Shown here one piece after another: positions 35,644 through 45,946 of a DNA stretch of 64,000 nucleotides (positions within the stretch are counted from its first letter, which is position 1; every line of letters begins with the position of its first letter). The notes under the pieces were generated by a model. The model saw nothing but the letters and a program-made list of their open reading frames with translations. It did not search any database and was not told the origin of the DNA. The stretch comes from Ramlibacter tataouinensis TTB310 (lineage in GTDB: Bacteria; Pseudomonadota; Gammaproteobacteria; Burkholderiales; Burkholderiaceae_C), in assembly GCF_000215705.1 (NCBI RefSeq), contig NC_015677.1, positions 3,608,001 through 3,672,000 of the forward strand, read 5' to 3'. The position numbers were made by a program, and so were the translations under genes.

Positions 35644-37215
35644 TCAGTGGCGGAAGTGGCGCACGCCGGAGAACACCATCGCGACGCCGCGCTCGTCGGC
35701 CGCCGCGATGACCTCGTTGTCGCGCATGCTGCCGCCGGGCTGGATCACGCAGGTCGCGCCCGCGTCCACCACCACGTCCAGCCCGTCGCGGAAGGGGAAG
35801 AAGGCGTCGCTCGCCACCACCGTGCCCTGCAGCGAGAGCTTGGCGTGCTGCGCCTTGATGCCGGCGATGCGGGCCGAGTCCAGTCGGCTCATCTGGCCGG
35901 CGCCCACCCCCATGGTCATGCCGTCCTTGCAGAACACGATGGCGTTGGACTTGACGTACTTGGCGACCTTCCAGGCGAACAGCAGGTCCTGCAGCTCGGC
36001 CGGCGTCGGCTGCCTGGCGGTCACCACCTTCAGGTCGGCCAGCGTCAGCTCGCGGTTGTCGGCGGTCTGCATCAGCAGCCCGGAGCCCACGCGCTTGACG
36101 TCCACCGCGTTGCGGCCCTGGTCCCAGTCGGACGCGCCGCCGGGCGGCAGTGCGATCTTCAGCAGGCGCACGTTCGGCTTGTTGCGGAACACCGCCAGCG
36201 CGTCCTCGCTGAATTCCGGCGCGATCAGCACCTCGACGAACTGCTTGGCGATGGCCTGCGCCGCCTCGCCGCGCACCGTGGTGTTGAAGGCGATGATGCC
36301 GCCGAAGGCGGAGGTCGGGTCGGTCTGGAAGGCCTTGCCGTAGGCTTCCAGCGGATGCTTGCCGGTGGCGACGCCGCACGGGTTGGCATGCTTGACGATC
36401 ACGCAGGCGCACTGGTCGAAACTCTTGACGCACTCCCAGGCGGCGTCAGCGTCGGCGATGTTGTTGTACGACAGCTCCTTGCCCTGCAGCTGCTGCGCCA
36501 TGACCAGCGAGCCCGGCGCCGGGTACAGGTCGCGGTAGAAGGCGGCCTGCTGGTGCGGGTTCTCGCCATAGCGCAGGTCCTGCAGCTTGACAAAGCGGCC
36601 GTTGGCCTGCGCCGCGAACAGCGAGCGGCTGCCATCCTCCTGCAGGCTGGAGAGGTAGTCGCTGATCGCCGCGTCGTAGTTGCTGATGCGGTTGAACGCG
36701 GCCACCGACAGCGCGAAACGCGTCCTGTCCGACACCTTGCCTTGGGCCCGCAGCTCGGCCAGCACGCCCTCGTACTGCGACGCGTCGGTCAGCACCGCCA
36801 CGTCCTTCCAGTTCTTGGCCGCGCTGCGCACCATGGCCGGGCCGCCGATGTCGATGTTCTCGATCGCTTCTTCCAGGGTGCAGCCGGCCCGGGCCACGGT
36901 CTTCTCGAACGGGTAGAGGTTGACCACCAGCAGGTCGATGGTGGCGATGCCGTGCGCCGCCAGCGCCGCCATGTGCTCGGGCAGGTCACGCCGGGCCAGC
37001 AGGCCGCCATGCACCTTGGGATGCAGGGTCTTCACCCGGCCGTCCAGCATCTCCGGGAAGCCCGTCACCTCGGCCACCTCGGTGACGGGCAGGCCGTGCG
37101 ACTGCAGCAGCTGCGCCGTGCCGCCGGTGGACAGCAGGCGGATGCCCAGGCCGTGCAGCGCCTGCGCGAATTCGAGGATGCCGGCCTTGTCGGAGACGGA
37201 CAGGAGTGCGTTCAT
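35644..37215 (-). CDS. purH: Bifunctional AICAR transformylase / IMP cyclohydrolase
   Basis: A 523-residue enzyme for the last two steps of IMP synthesis. The N-terminal MGS-like cyclohydrolase domain (1-200) has [11 protein letters not shown] and [14 protein letters not shown]; the C-terminal transformylase domain has [12 protein letters not shown] and the catalytic KHANPCG. The ATG overlaps the fis stop by four bases (ATGA), so purH is the third gene of dusB-fis-purH. Downstream, 35644-35452 holds a GC-rich inverted repeat (GCGCCC with GGGCGC) that could help terminate transcription. Confidence 0.97.
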   Translation of the reverse strand: MNALLSVSDKAGILEFAQALHGLGIRLLSTGGTAQLLQSHGLPVTEVAEVTGFPEMLDGRVKTLHPKVHGGLLARRDLPEHMAALAAHGIATIDLLVVNLYPFEKTVARAGCTLEEAIENIDIGGPAMVRSAAKNWKDVAVLTDASQYEGVLAELRAQGKVSDRTRFALSVAAFNRISNYDAAISDYLSSLQEDGSRSLFAAQANGRFVKLQDLRYGENPHQQAAFYRDLYPAPGSLVMAQQLQGKELSYNNIADADAAWECVKSFDQCACVIVKHANPCGVATGKHPLEAYGKAFQTDPTSAFGGIIAFNTTVRGEAAQAIAKQFVEVLIAPEFSEDALAVFRNKPNVRLLKIALPPGGASDWDQGRNAVDVKRVGSGLLMQTADNRELTLADLKVVTARQPTPAELQDLLFAWKVAKYVKSNAIVFCKDGMTMGVGAGQMSRLDSARIAGIKAQHAKLSLQGTVVASDAFFPFRDGLDVVVDAGATCVIQPGGSMRDNEVIAAADERGVAMVFSGVRHFRH

Positions 37216-37451
37216 GATTTGAGGAGTTTGTGTTCGACCAGCTTCTTGCGCAGCGTGTTGCGGTTCAGGCCCAGCCAGTCGGCCGCCCGGGACTGGTTGT
37301 GGTCGGCCTTGGCCATCACCACCTCCAGCAGCGGCTTTTCCACCGCCTTGACCAGCATGTCGTACATGCCATCGGGCTCGGTGCCGCGCAGGTCGCGGAA
37401 GTAGCCCTCCAGGCTGTTGCGCACGCACTCTTCGATGTGTTTCTTGCTCAC
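37212..37451 (-). CDS. fis: Fis-family nucleoid/regulatory protein
   Basis: A 79-residue protein, shorter than E. coli Fis (98), consisting mostly of the C-terminal helix-turn-helix ([20 protein letters not shown] at about 53-72) and a short dimerisation region. It starts with GTG at 37451, which overlaps the dusB stop (GTGA) and has a strong GAGGAGG 7 bases upstream. The dusB-fis pair is conserved in gamma- and betaproteobacteria; Fis binds bent DNA and controls rRNA, recombination and growth-phase genes. Its stop overlaps purH. Confidence 0.93.
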   Translation of the reverse strand: MSKKHIEECVRNSLEGYFRDLRGTEPDGMYDMLVKAVEKPLLEVVMAKADHNQSRAADWLGLNRNTLRKKLVEHKLLKS

Positions 37452-38494
37452 GGTGCCACCTCCTCGCCACGGGCCGGGGTTCGCGCTGTTGTTGGTGTGT
37501 CGGGCAGCCGGTCCATGGCGCCGCCGAGCTCGTCGAAGAACGCGGCCACGGCCTGCCACTGGGCGGTGCCGTCCTCGATCAGGTTCATGCGCCGGCGGAA
37601 CGCCTCGCCGCCGGGCAGGGCCGCGACGTACCAGGCGATGTGCTTGCGCGCGCTGCGCACGCCGGTGAACTCACCGTACAGCGCGTAATGGTCCTGCAGG
37701 TGCTCCAGCAGCAGGCGCCGCACCTCGGCCACCAGCGGCGGCGCCAGCACCGCGCCGGTGGCCAGGAAATGCGCCACCTCGCGGAAGATCCAGGGCCTTC
37801 CCTGCGCCGCCCGGCCGATCATGACCGCGTCCGCGCCCGTCATCGCGAGCACGTCGCGCGCCTTCGCGGGCGAGTCGATGTCGCCGTTGGCCACCACCGG
37901 GATGCGCACCGCCGCCTTCACGGCGGCCACCGTCTCGTACTCGGCCTCGCCCTTGTAGCCCTGCTCGCGCGTGCGGCCGTGCACGGTCAGCATCTGCACG
38001 CCCACCTGCTCGAAGGCCCGCGCCAGCGTGACGGCGTTGCGCTGCGCCTGGCACCAGCCGGTGCGCATCTTGAGCGTGACCGGCACGCCGTGCGGCTCGC
38101 AGGCCTGCACCACGGCGCGCGCGATGCCCACGGCCAGCGCCTCGTCCTGCATCAGCGCCGAACCGGCCCATTTGTTGCAGACCTTCTTGGCCGGGCAGCC
38201 CATGTTGATGTCGATGATCTGCGCGCCGCGCTCGATGTTGTAGACCGCCGCCTCGGCCATCTCGGCGGCTTGCGTGCCGGCGATCTGCACCGCGATGGGG
38301 CCGGGCTCGCCCGCATGGTCGGCGCGGCGCGAGGTCTTGAGGCTGTTCCACAGCTCGCGGCGCGAGGTCACCATCTCGCTGACGGCATAGCCCGCGCCCA
38401 GCTGCCGGCACAGGCGGCGGAACGGGCGGTCGGTCACGCCGGCCATCGGTGCCACGAACAGGTTGTTCGCCAGGACGTGGGGGCCGATGTGCAT
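37448..38494 (-). CDS. dusB: tRNA-dihydrouridine synthase B
   Basis: A 348-residue FMN-dependent TIM-barrel enzyme that reduces uridine in the tRNA D-loop. [14 protein letters not shown] near residue 15, catalytic Cys106 in [25 protein letters not shown], and VANGDIDSP are all present. It is first in dusB-fis-purH. The ATG at 38494 gives the family N-terminus ([20 protein letters not shown]), though the bases before it are pyrimidine-rich and offer no Shine-Dalgarno, so dusB itself may be weakly translated. The last 25 residues are Pro/Thr/Arg-rich. Confidence 0.95.
   Translation of the reverse strand: MHIGPHVLANNLFVAPMAGVTDRPFRRLCRQLGAGYAVSEMVTSRRELWNSLKTSRRADHAGEPGPIAVQIAGTQAAEMAEAAVYNIERGAQIIDINMGCPAKKVCNKWAGSALMQDEALAVGIARAVVQACEPHGVPVTLKMRTGWCQAQRNAVTLARAFEQVGVQMLTVHGRTREQGYKGEAEYETVAAVKAAVRIPVVANGDIDSPAKARDVLAMTGADAVMIGRAAQGRPWIFREVAHFLATGAVLAPPLVAEVRRLLLEHLQDHYALYGEFTGVRSARKHIAWYVAALPGGEAFRRRMNLIEDGTAQWQAVAAFFDELGGAMDRLPDTPTTARTPARGEEVAP
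37459..37465 (-). promoter_or_regulatory. Strong ribosome binding site of fis inside dusB
   Basis: On the minus strand GAGGAGG lies 7 bases before the GTG start of fis, within the last codons of dusB. It decides the start at 37451 and would let fis be translated much more strongly than dusB from the same mRNA. Confidence 0.7.
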
Positions 38495-38654
38495 GGAGGA
38501 AGGGAGCAAAAAGCGCTGCTGCTGAAAAATGAGGCACGGATTGTATGCGTCGGCCATTGCGCCAAATGAAATAAAGCGTCGCACCGGGAGCGACGCCGGG
38601 ACGGGAGTCAGGCCTACAGTGGCCAGACTCGGCCGCTGCCTATACTGCGCCGCC

Positions 38655-39125
38655 ATGCAAGCCTGGCTCGACGCCGCCCTCTCCCTGCTCGCGCTGCCGC
38701 GCTATGGCTTGAGCACCCTGTTCCTGGTCGCCTTTGTCTCGGCCACGCTGCTGCCGCTGGGGTCGGAGCCGGCGCTGTTCGGCCTGCTCAAGCTCAATCC
38801 GGAGCTCTTCTGGCCGGCGGTGGCGGTGGCGACGGCGGGCAACACGCTGGGCGGCATGCTGGACTGGTGGCTGGGCTACGGCGCCCACCGGGTGGTGGAC
38901 CGGTGGGGCCACTCGCGCTCGCACGTCAAGGCCATCGAGTGGCTGGAACGCCTGGGGCCCAAGGCCTGCTTCCTGTCGTTCCTGCCGGTGGTGGGCGATC
39001 CGCTGTGCGCGGTGGCCGGCTGGCTGAAGCTGCCGTTCTGGCCCTGCGCCGCCTGGATGCTGGTGGGCAAGTTCCTGCGCTACGTCACCATGACGGTGGC
39101 GCTGCTCCACCTGTGGCCGAACTGA
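38655..39125 (+). CDS. YqaA-family (DedA-like) small inner-membrane protein
   Basis: A 156-residue membrane protein with about four hydrophobic segments and the YqaA landmarks: ATLLPLGSEPALFGLL, GNTLGGMLDWWLGY and FLPVVGDPLCAVAGW (the re-entrant, DedA/SNARE-associated-like motif). The family is of unknown function, possibly lipid transport by relation to DedA. A TATACT box lies 9 bases before the ATG, implying a very short leader. Convergent with ychF, 9 bases apart. Confidence 0.82.
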   Translation: MQAWLDAALSLLALPRYGLSTLFLVAFVSATLLPLGSEPALFGLLKLNPELFWPAVAVATAGNTLGGMLDWWLGYGAHRVVDRWGHSRSHVKAIEWLERLGPKACFLSFLPVVGDPLCAVAGWLKLPFWPCAAWMLVGKFLRYVTMTVALLHLWPN

Positions 39126-39134
39126 AGCCGCCGC

Positions 39135-40229
<1,095 letters not shown>

Positions 40230-40265
40230 GTCGGTTCCAGAAATGAAGGCCGCAAGTGTAGGCCC

Positions 40266-41126
40266 TCAGAACTGCCAGCTGGCCGCCGCCAGCTGGCCCA
40301 CGCGCAGCAGTTCGCCGTCGCCCTGCAGCACGATGAGGTTCATGCCGAAGGCGACGGCGCCGCCCAGCCGCTCGTTGCGGCGGTAGACCTGCAGCACGTC
40401 GCCGACGGCCGGCTCGGCCTGCGCCGTGGCCGGGTCGACGTTGGGGATGGGGCAGCGCGGGCAGGGCTTGACCGGCCGCAGCCGGATCGCGCCCGCGTCG
40501 CCCACGTGCAGCGTGCCCAGCCGGTCCTCGTCGTGCGCCTCGATGCCGTCCAGCACGATGTTGGGCCGGAAACGCTCCATGCCGACCGGCGGGTGGCCGG
40601 CCGCCGCCAGCCGCTGGTTGAGCAGATCCAGCGAGGCCTGGCTGGCCGCCAGCAGGGGAAAGCCGTCGCTGAACTGGTTGGGCGCTTCGACCCCCTGCGT
40701 CCATTGCAGGCTGGACAGGCGGCGGTGCTCCGGGTCGAAGCGCACCAGGCGCAGCCGCTGCCCGAGGAAGTCGCTGAACCACTGCGCCGCCACGTCGCCC
40801 ATGTCGTAGGCCGGCACCACGTCGTCCCAGACGCGCACCTTGGCAGGCGCTTCCACGGCGTCGATCTGCAGGTGCAAGGCCAGCATGCCGGGGGCGCGCA
40901 GCACCACTTCGTGGTGCTTGAGCTGCACCCGCACCAGCGCCATGCGCGGCAGTTCGCGCTGGGTCACGAACTCGCCCTCGGCGTCCACCACCATCCAGGC
41001 CCGGTCCAGGTCCAGGCCGGCCTCGGTCAGCACCGCCTCGGGCAGCTCCACGCCGGCGCAGGATTTGACGGGGTAGACGAACAGCCGCGCGATGCGGGCG
41101 GACACGTCGTGGGCGGAAGTGCTCAT
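40266..41126 (-). CDS. MOSC-domain protein (MOCO sulfurase C-terminal type)
   Basis: A 286-residue protein with an N-terminal beta-barrel MOSC_N domain (IARLFVYPVKSCAGVEL at 12-28) and a C-terminal MOSC domain carrying VKPCPRCPIPNVD, whose first Cys is the molybdenum-cofactor ligand or persulfide carrier in YcbX/mARC-like proteins. YcbX-type proteins reduce N-hydroxylated bases with Moco; a missing C-terminal ferredoxin domain here implies a separate electron donor. Divergent from the ubiH-like gene across about 66 bases. Confidence 0.85.
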   Translation of the reverse strand: MSTSAHDVSARIARLFVYPVKSCAGVELPEAVLTEAGLDLDRAWMVVDAEGEFVTQRELPRMALVRVQLKHHEVVLRAPGMLALHLQIDAVEAPAKVRVWDDVVPAYDMGDVAAQWFSDFLGQRLRLVRFDPEHRRLSSLQWTQGVEAPNQFSDGFPLLAASQASLDLLNQRLAAAGHPPVGMERFRPNIVLDGIEAHDEDRLGTLHVGDAGAIRLRPVKPCPRCPIPNVDPATAQAEPAVGDVLQVYRRNERLGGAVAFGMNLIVLQGDGELLRVGQLAAASWQF

Positions 41127-41192
41127 GGTCGGCAACAAAGTGTTGGTGCTGAGGTGGGGCCGGAATTGTGCCCGGCTCCTACAATGCCCCGC

Positions 41193-42290
41193 ATGGCCCT
41201 GCCCCTGGATGTGTGTATTCGCGGCGCCGGCATCGTCGGCCGTGCGCTGGCGCTGCTGCTGGCCCGCGAGCGCCTGCGCGTCGGGCTGGTCGAGTCGGCC
41301 GAGCCGCCGCCCAGCGACGTGCGCGCCTTCGCGCTCAACGCCGCCTCGCGCGACCTGCTGCAGGCCCTGCGTGCCTGGCCCGACGAGGTGCAGGCCACGC
41401 CGGTGCTGCGCATGGACATCCAGGGCGACGAGCAGGGCGCCGTGCATTTCGACGCGCGGGAGCAAGGCGTGCCGGCGCTGGCCTGGATCGCCGACGCGCA
41501 GGCCCTGCAGCAGCGCCTGGCCGAGGCGGTGCGCTACCAGCCGCTGATCGAGCCCCTGGCGGCGCCGCAGGAGGCGGCGCTCACCGTGGTGTGCGAAGGC
41601 CGTGCCAGCGCCAGCCGCGCCGGATTCGGCGTGCATTTCGATGTCACCCATTACCCGCAGCAGGCCATCGCGGCCCGGCTGGCCTGCGAACAAGCCCATG
41701 GCGGCGTGGCGCGCCAGTGGTTCTCCGACGGCAACATCCTGGCCTTCCTGCCCACAGGCGGGCCGGCCGGGAACTCGGTGGCGCTGGTCTGGTCTGTCCG
41801 GCAGGAGCATGCGCCGGGGCTGCTGTCGCTGGCGCCCGGCGAATTCGCGGCCCGCATCGAGGCGGCCAGCCACGGCGCCCTGGGCAAGGTCACGCTCGCC
41901 GGCGAGCGAGTGGCCTGGCCGCTGCAGCTGGCCCAGGCCTCGCGCTGGTGCGGCCCGGGCTGGGCGCTGGCGGGCGATGCGGCGCACACGCTGCATCCCC
42001 TGGCGGGCCAGGGCCTGAACCTGGGCCTGGCCGACGCGCGCGAGCTGGCGCAGGTGATGCACCGGCGCGAGTACTGGCGCAGCGTGGGTGACGAGAAGCT
42101 GCTGCGCCGCTACGAGCGCTCGCGCAAGTCGCAGGTGAGCGCCATGCAGTGGGCCACCGACGGGCTGCAGCAGCTGTTCGCCCAGGACGGCGAACCCTGG
42201 GCCTGGGTGCGCACCTGGGGCCTGCGCGGCTTCGACCGCAGCGGCCCGCTCAAGCTCTGGGTGGCGCGCCAGGCGGCAGGACGGTTTTGA
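41193..42290 (+). CDS. UbiH/UbiF/COQ6-family FAD-dependent hydroxylase
   Basis: A 365-residue flavoprotein with the dinucleotide-binding GAGIVG (11-16), the second FAD motif WALAGDAAHTLHPLAGQGLNLG (GD at about 260), and an aromatic-ring hydroxylase fold. Family members hydroxylate the ubiquinone ring; which position this one modifies cannot be read off. The ATG at 41193 is preferred to an ATG at 41184 that lies in a TACAAT -10-like string. It starts a run of four plus-strand genes with dsbC, the M61 peptidase and the DUF3108 gene. Confidence 0.87.
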   Translation: MALPLDVCIRGAGIVGRALALLLARERLRVGLVESAEPPPSDVRAFALNAASRDLLQALRAWPDEVQATPVLRMDIQGDEQGAVHFDAREQGVPALAWIADAQALQQRLAEAVRYQPLIEPLAAPQEAALTVVCEGRASASRAGFGVHFDVTHYPQQAIAARLACEQAHGGVARQWFSDGNILAFLPTGGPAGNSVALVWSVRQEHAPGLLSLAPGEFAARIEAASHGALGKVTLAGERVAWPLQLAQASRWCGPGWALAGDAAHTLHPLAGQGLNLGLADARELAQVMHRREYWRSVGDEKLLRRYERSRKSQVSAMQWATDGLQQLFAQDGEPWAWVRTWGLRGFDRSGPLKLWVARQAAGRF

Positions 42291-42327
42291 CGGGCACGCC
42301 CGTTTCTTTTGACGTGATGGAACAACA

Positions 42328-43041
42328 ATGAACCCATTCAAGCGCGGGCTGCTGGCAGCCCTGTGTGCCGCCAGCCTCGCCAGCGCCGCCGTGGCGCAGG
42401 AGGCGACGATCCGCAAGAACCTGGCCGAGCGCATCCCGCAGCTGGCCAAGATCGACGAGATCAGCAAGACGCCCATGCCCGGCCTGTACGAGGTGCGCGT
42501 GGGCACCGACGTGGTCTACACCGACGCCGAGGGCAACTTCCTGCTGCAGGGCAACCTGTTCGATACGCGCCAGAAGCTCAACCTCACCGAGGAGCGGATG
42601 GAGAAGCTGCTGGCGGTGGACTTCGACAGCCTGCCGGTCAAGGATGCGTTCACCGTGGTGCGGGGCAACGGCAAGCGCAAGATGGCCATCTTCCAGGACC
42701 CCAACTGCTCGTTCTGCAAGCGCTTCGAGCGGGACTTCCAGAAGGTGGACAACGTCACCGTCTACATGTTCCTCTACCCCATCCTGAGCCAGGACTCGGC
42801 CGACAAGTCGCGCAACATCTGGTGCGCTAAGGACAAGGCCCGCGCCTGGAGCGACTGGATGGTGCGCGACCAGGTGCCGGCCGCCGCCAGCTGCGACACC
42901 GCGGCGCTGCAGCGCAACATCGAGTTCGGCAAGAAGCACAAGATCACCGGGACGCCCACCCTGCTGTTCGCGGACGGCTCCCGCGTGCCGGGTGCCATCG
43001 GCGCCCAGCAGGTCGAGAAGTACCTGGCCGGCGCCAAGTGA
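42328..43041 (+). CDS. dsbC: DsbC-family periplasmic thiol:disulfide isomerase
   Basis: A 237-residue exported protein: signal peptide (1-23, cleavage AVAQ-E), an N-terminal dimerisation domain (24-85), and a thioredoxin fold with active site Cys127-Ser-Phe-Cys130 (DPNCSFCKRFE) and cis-proline TGTPTL. DsbC isomerises wrong disulfides in the periplasm and is kept reduced by DsbD. The SFC dipeptide differs from the E. coli GY pair. It overlaps the M61 start by four bases (GTGA). Confidence 0.92.
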   Translation: MNPFKRGLLAALCAASLASAAVAQEATIRKNLAERIPQLAKIDEISKTPMPGLYEVRVGTDVVYTDAEGNFLLQGNLFDTRQKLNLTEERMEKLLAVDFDSLPVKDAFTVVRGNGKRKMAIFQDPNCSFCKRFERDFQKVDNVTVYMFLYPILSQDSADKSRNIWCAKDKARAWSDWMVRDQVPAAASCDTAALQRNIEFGKKHKITGTPTLLFADGSRVPGAIGAQQVEKYLAGAK

Positions 43042-44789
43042 GCGGGGGGCGAACCGCGGGCCTGCACTACCGGGTGGAGGCGGCCGACATCCATGCCCAC
43101 CTGTTCCGCGTCACGCTGACCATCGAGCAGCCGGCCGTGCCGCAGCGCCTGTCGCTGCCGGTCTGGATCCCGGGCAGCTACCTGGTGCGCGAGTTCTCCA
43201 AGAACCTGCAGAAGCTGGCCGCCCGGCAGGATGGCAGGCCGGTCGCCCTGCAGCAGCTGGACAAGTGCAGCTGGCAGGTGGACTGCGTGGCCAGCAGCCC
43301 GCTGGTGCTGGCTTACGAGGTCTACGCCTTCGACAACTCGGTGCGCACCGCCTGGCTGGACGCGCAGCGCGGCTTCTTCAACGGCACCAGCCTGTGCCTG
43401 CGGGTGCACGGCCAGGAGACGCAGCCCCATGCCCTGGAGCTGGTCTCGCCGGTGCCCAGCTGGGAGGCGGCCACCGGCCTGGCGCCGCACCGCGTGGGCA
43501 AGCGCGGGTTCGGCACCTACCTCGCGGCCGACTACGACGAGCTGGTGGACTGCCCGGTGGAGATGGGCAGCTTCTGGAGCGCCGAGTTCAAGGCCGCCGG
43601 CGTGCCGCACCGCTTCGTGGTGGCCGGCGCGCCCGAGTCCTTCGACGGCGCCCGGCTGGTGGCCGACACGCAGAAGATCTGCGAGGCCGAGATCCACTTC
43701 TGGCACGGCCGCAAGCGCCCGCCGCACAAGAGCTATCTGTTCATGCTCAATGCGGTGGACGACGGCTACGGCGGGCTGGAGCATCGCAACTCCACGGCGC
43801 TGATCGCCGCCCGGCGCGAGCTGCCGCGGCTGGGGGAGAGCCGCGCCAGCGACGGCTACACCACCCTGCTGGGCCTGATCAGCCACGAGTACTTCCACAC
43901 CTGGAACGTCAAGCACCTGCGGCCGGCGGAGTTCACCCACTACGACTACGGGGCCGAGAACTACAGCCAGCTGCTGTGGTTCTTCGAAGGCTTCACCAGC
44001 TACTACGACGACCTGCTGCTGCGCCGCTGCGGCCTGATCGACGACGCGACCTACGTGCGCCTGCTGAACAAGACCGTCAACCAGGTGCTGCAGGCGCCGG
44101 GGCGCGAGGTGCAGTCGGTGGCCCAGGCCAGCTTCGACGCCTGGGTCAAGTACTACCGGCAGGACGAGAACACCGCCAACGCCACCATCAGCTACTACAC
44201 CAAGGGCGCGCTGGTGGCGCTGTGCTTCGACCTGACGCTTCGCGCCGAAGGCGCCGGCAACCTCGACGAGGTGATGCGCACGCTGTGGGCGCGCTGCAAG
44301 GCCGGCCCCATGACCGAGGCCGACTTCGCCGCGGTGCTCAGGGAGCTGGGCGGCCGCAGCTACGCGCGCGAGATCGCCGCCTGGGTGCACGGCACGCGCG
44401 AACTCCCGCTGGAAGAGCTGCTGCAGCGCTTCGGCATCGTCGTGCTGGCCGAACCGGCGCAGTGGCAGCAACGCCTGGGCTTGCGGGTGGCCGAGAGCGG
44501 CGGCAGCATCCAGGTCAAGACCGTGCTGCGCGGCGGCGCCGCCGAGCAGGCCGGCTTCGCGGCCAACGACGAATGGCTGGGTGTGGAGGTGGCGGGCAGC
44601 GGCTGGCGCATGGCCAAGCTGGACGACCTGCCGCTGTACGCCGGCAGCCACCGCAAGGTCACGGCCCTGGTGGCGCGCGACCGGCGGCTGCTGCATCTGG
44701 AGCTCAACCTGCCGACCGCGGTGACCACCTGGCGCTTGGTGCTGCGCGACGCTGCCCTGGCCCAGCCATGGCTGTCACCTCCCGCCTGA
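43038..44789 (+). CDS. M61 glycyl aminopeptidase-like metalloprotease with PDZ domain
   Basis: A 583-residue protein: an N-terminal beta domain (LHYRVEAADIHAHLFRV), a catalytic gluzincin domain with zinc motif HEYFH (His283-His287, HEYFHTWNVKHLRP) and a C-terminal PDZ domain (about 470-560, VKTVLRGGAAEQAGF). The M61 family cleaves N-terminal Gly/Ala. The GTG start overlaps the dsbC stop. No signal peptide is visible from this start, so the protein is probably cytoplasmic. Confidence 0.92.
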   Translation: MSGGRTAGLHYRVEAADIHAHLFRVTLTIEQPAVPQRLSLPVWIPGSYLVREFSKNLQKLAARQDGRPVALQQLDKCSWQVDCVASSPLVLAYEVYAFDNSVRTAWLDAQRGFFNGTSLCLRVHGQETQPHALELVSPVPSWEAATGLAPHRVGKRGFGTYLAADYDELVDCPVEMGSFWSAEFKAAGVPHRFVVAGAPESFDGARLVADTQKICEAEIHFWHGRKRPPHKSYLFMLNAVDDGYGGLEHRNSTALIAARRELPRLGESRASDGYTTLLGLISHEYFHTWNVKHLRPAEFTHYDYGAENYSQLLWFFEGFTSYYDDLLLRRCGLIDDATYVRLLNKTVNQVLQAPGREVQSVAQASFDAWVKYYRQDENTANATISYYTKGALVALCFDLTLRAEGAGNLDEVMRTLWARCKAGPMTEADFAAVLRELGGRSYAREIAAWVHGTRELPLEELLQRFGIVVLAEPAQWQQRLGLRVAESGGSIQVKTVLRGGAAEQAGFAANDEWLGVEVAGSGWRMAKLDDLPLYAGSHRKVTALVARDRRLLHLELNLPTAVTTWRLVLRDAALAQPWLSPPA

Positions 44790-45892
44790 ACAAGCGCCGG
44801 CTGGCCGTGCCGCTGGCGCTGATCCTGGCGCTGGTGCTGGGCGGCCACCTGCTGCTGCTGGACTGGCTGGCAGGACTGGAGGTGCATCCGGCGGTGCTGC
44901 GGCCGCTGGCGGACCCGATGTTCACCCGGCTGCTGCTGCCCCAGGCGCCACCGCCGCCGGTTCCGCAGCCCACCCGTTCCGCCGCCCGCCCCGCCGCCCC
45001 GAAGACCGCGGCCATGGAATCCGTGGCGCAGCCGGCAAAGCCCGCGGCTTCGGTGCCGTCGCGCCCGCAAGCCCAGCCGGATCCCGAGCCGCCGCCCGAA
45101 ACCGTCGCCCAGGCACCGGCGCCCCCTGAAGTCGTGCCCCCACCCGAGCCGGCCGCTTCCGCCCCGCAGGCCGCCGCCTCCGCGCCCGCCGGCGATGCCG
45201 CCACGGCCGGCGCCGGCATCGATCCCGCGCAGGCCGCCCTGGGTTCGCTGGACAGCTGGCCGCGCGACACCCGCGTCAACTACCAGCTCTCGGGCAAGTA
45301 CCGCAGCGGCGACCTGTACGGCGGCGCGCGCGTGCAGTGGCAGCGCGCCGGCCCGCTCTACCAGGCGCGGGTGGAACTGGACATCACCCTGGCCGGCAGC
45401 CGGGTCCTCACCAGCCAAGGCGAGGTCCGGCCCGAGGGCCTGCTGCCCGAGGTGTTCGAGGAGGTGTGGCGCGGCAAGCCCCGCTCCGTGCGCATGGGCC
45501 CGGGTACGCTGACCTTCAACGACGGCCGCACCGCGCCGCGCCCGCCCGGCGTGCAGGACAGCGCCAGCCAGTTCGTCGAGCTCAGTCACCGCTTCGCCAC
45601 CGGGCGCGAACGGCTGGAGGTGGGCCGCCAGGTCGACATCTGGCTGGCGCGCCCCTCGGCGGTGGACCTGTGGACCTACGACATCGTCGACCGCGAGCTG
45701 CTCAGGACACCCCGGCTGGGCGAGGTCGAGGCGTTCCGGCTCAAGCCCCGGCCCATCGCCAACCCGCGCGGCAACATCACGGCGGAAATCTGGTTCGCGC
45801 CCAGCCTGCAGTACCTGCCGGTGCGCATCCGCGTGAGCATGGGCGACGAGGCCCACGTGGACCTGATGGTCGACACCATCGAGCAGAATTGA
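44768..45892 (+). CDS. DUF3108 protein with membrane anchor and Pro-rich linker
   Basis: A 374-residue protein: basic N-terminus, one membrane segment (about 14-34), a long Pro/Ala-rich linker (60-150) reminiscent of TonB-like spacers, then a DUF3108 beta-barrel-like domain (160-374; VNYQLSGKYRSGDLYGGARV). The domain resembles periplasmic lipid-binding folds; the function is unknown. Its ATG lies 22 bases inside the M61 gene, so the two are co-translated. Anchored in the inner membrane with the domain in the periplasm. Confidence 0.78.
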   Translation: MAVTSRLNKRRLAVPLALILALVLGGHLLLLDWLAGLEVHPAVLRPLADPMFTRLLLPQAPPPPVPQPTRSAARPAAPKTAAMESVAQPAKPAASVPSRPQAQPDPEPPPETVAQAPAPPEVVPPPEPAASAPQAAASAPAGDAATAGAGIDPAQAALGSLDSWPRDTRVNYQLSGKYRSGDLYGGARVQWQRAGPLYQARVELDITLAGSRVLTSQGEVRPEGLLPEVFEEVWRGKPRSVRMGPGTLTFNDGRTAPRPPGVQDSASQFVELSHRFATGRERLEVGRQVDIWLARPSAVDLWTYDIVDRELLRTPRLGEVEAFRLKPRPIANPRGNITAEIWFAPSLQYLPVRIRVSMGDEAHVDLMVDTIEQN

Positions 45893-45902
45893 CCACCCCC
45901 GA

Positions 45903-45919
45903 AGCGGCCTGTGGCCGCT
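45903..45919. terminator. Hairpin between convergent genes
   Basis: AGCGGCC (45903-45909), loop TGT, GGCCGCT (45913-45919): a perfect 7-bp stem in the 54-base gap between the DUF3108 gene and the convergent paaK. It lacks a T-run on either side, so its terminator role is uncertain. Confidence 0.35.
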
Positions 45920-45946
45920 GGCGAAGGCACGCGTTCCGAGAAGGTC

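Noticed and set aside
41180..41185. TACAAT as a -10 box for the ubiH-like gene
   Set aside because: No -35 element at 16-18 bases, and the start of transcription would fall inside or after the first ATG.
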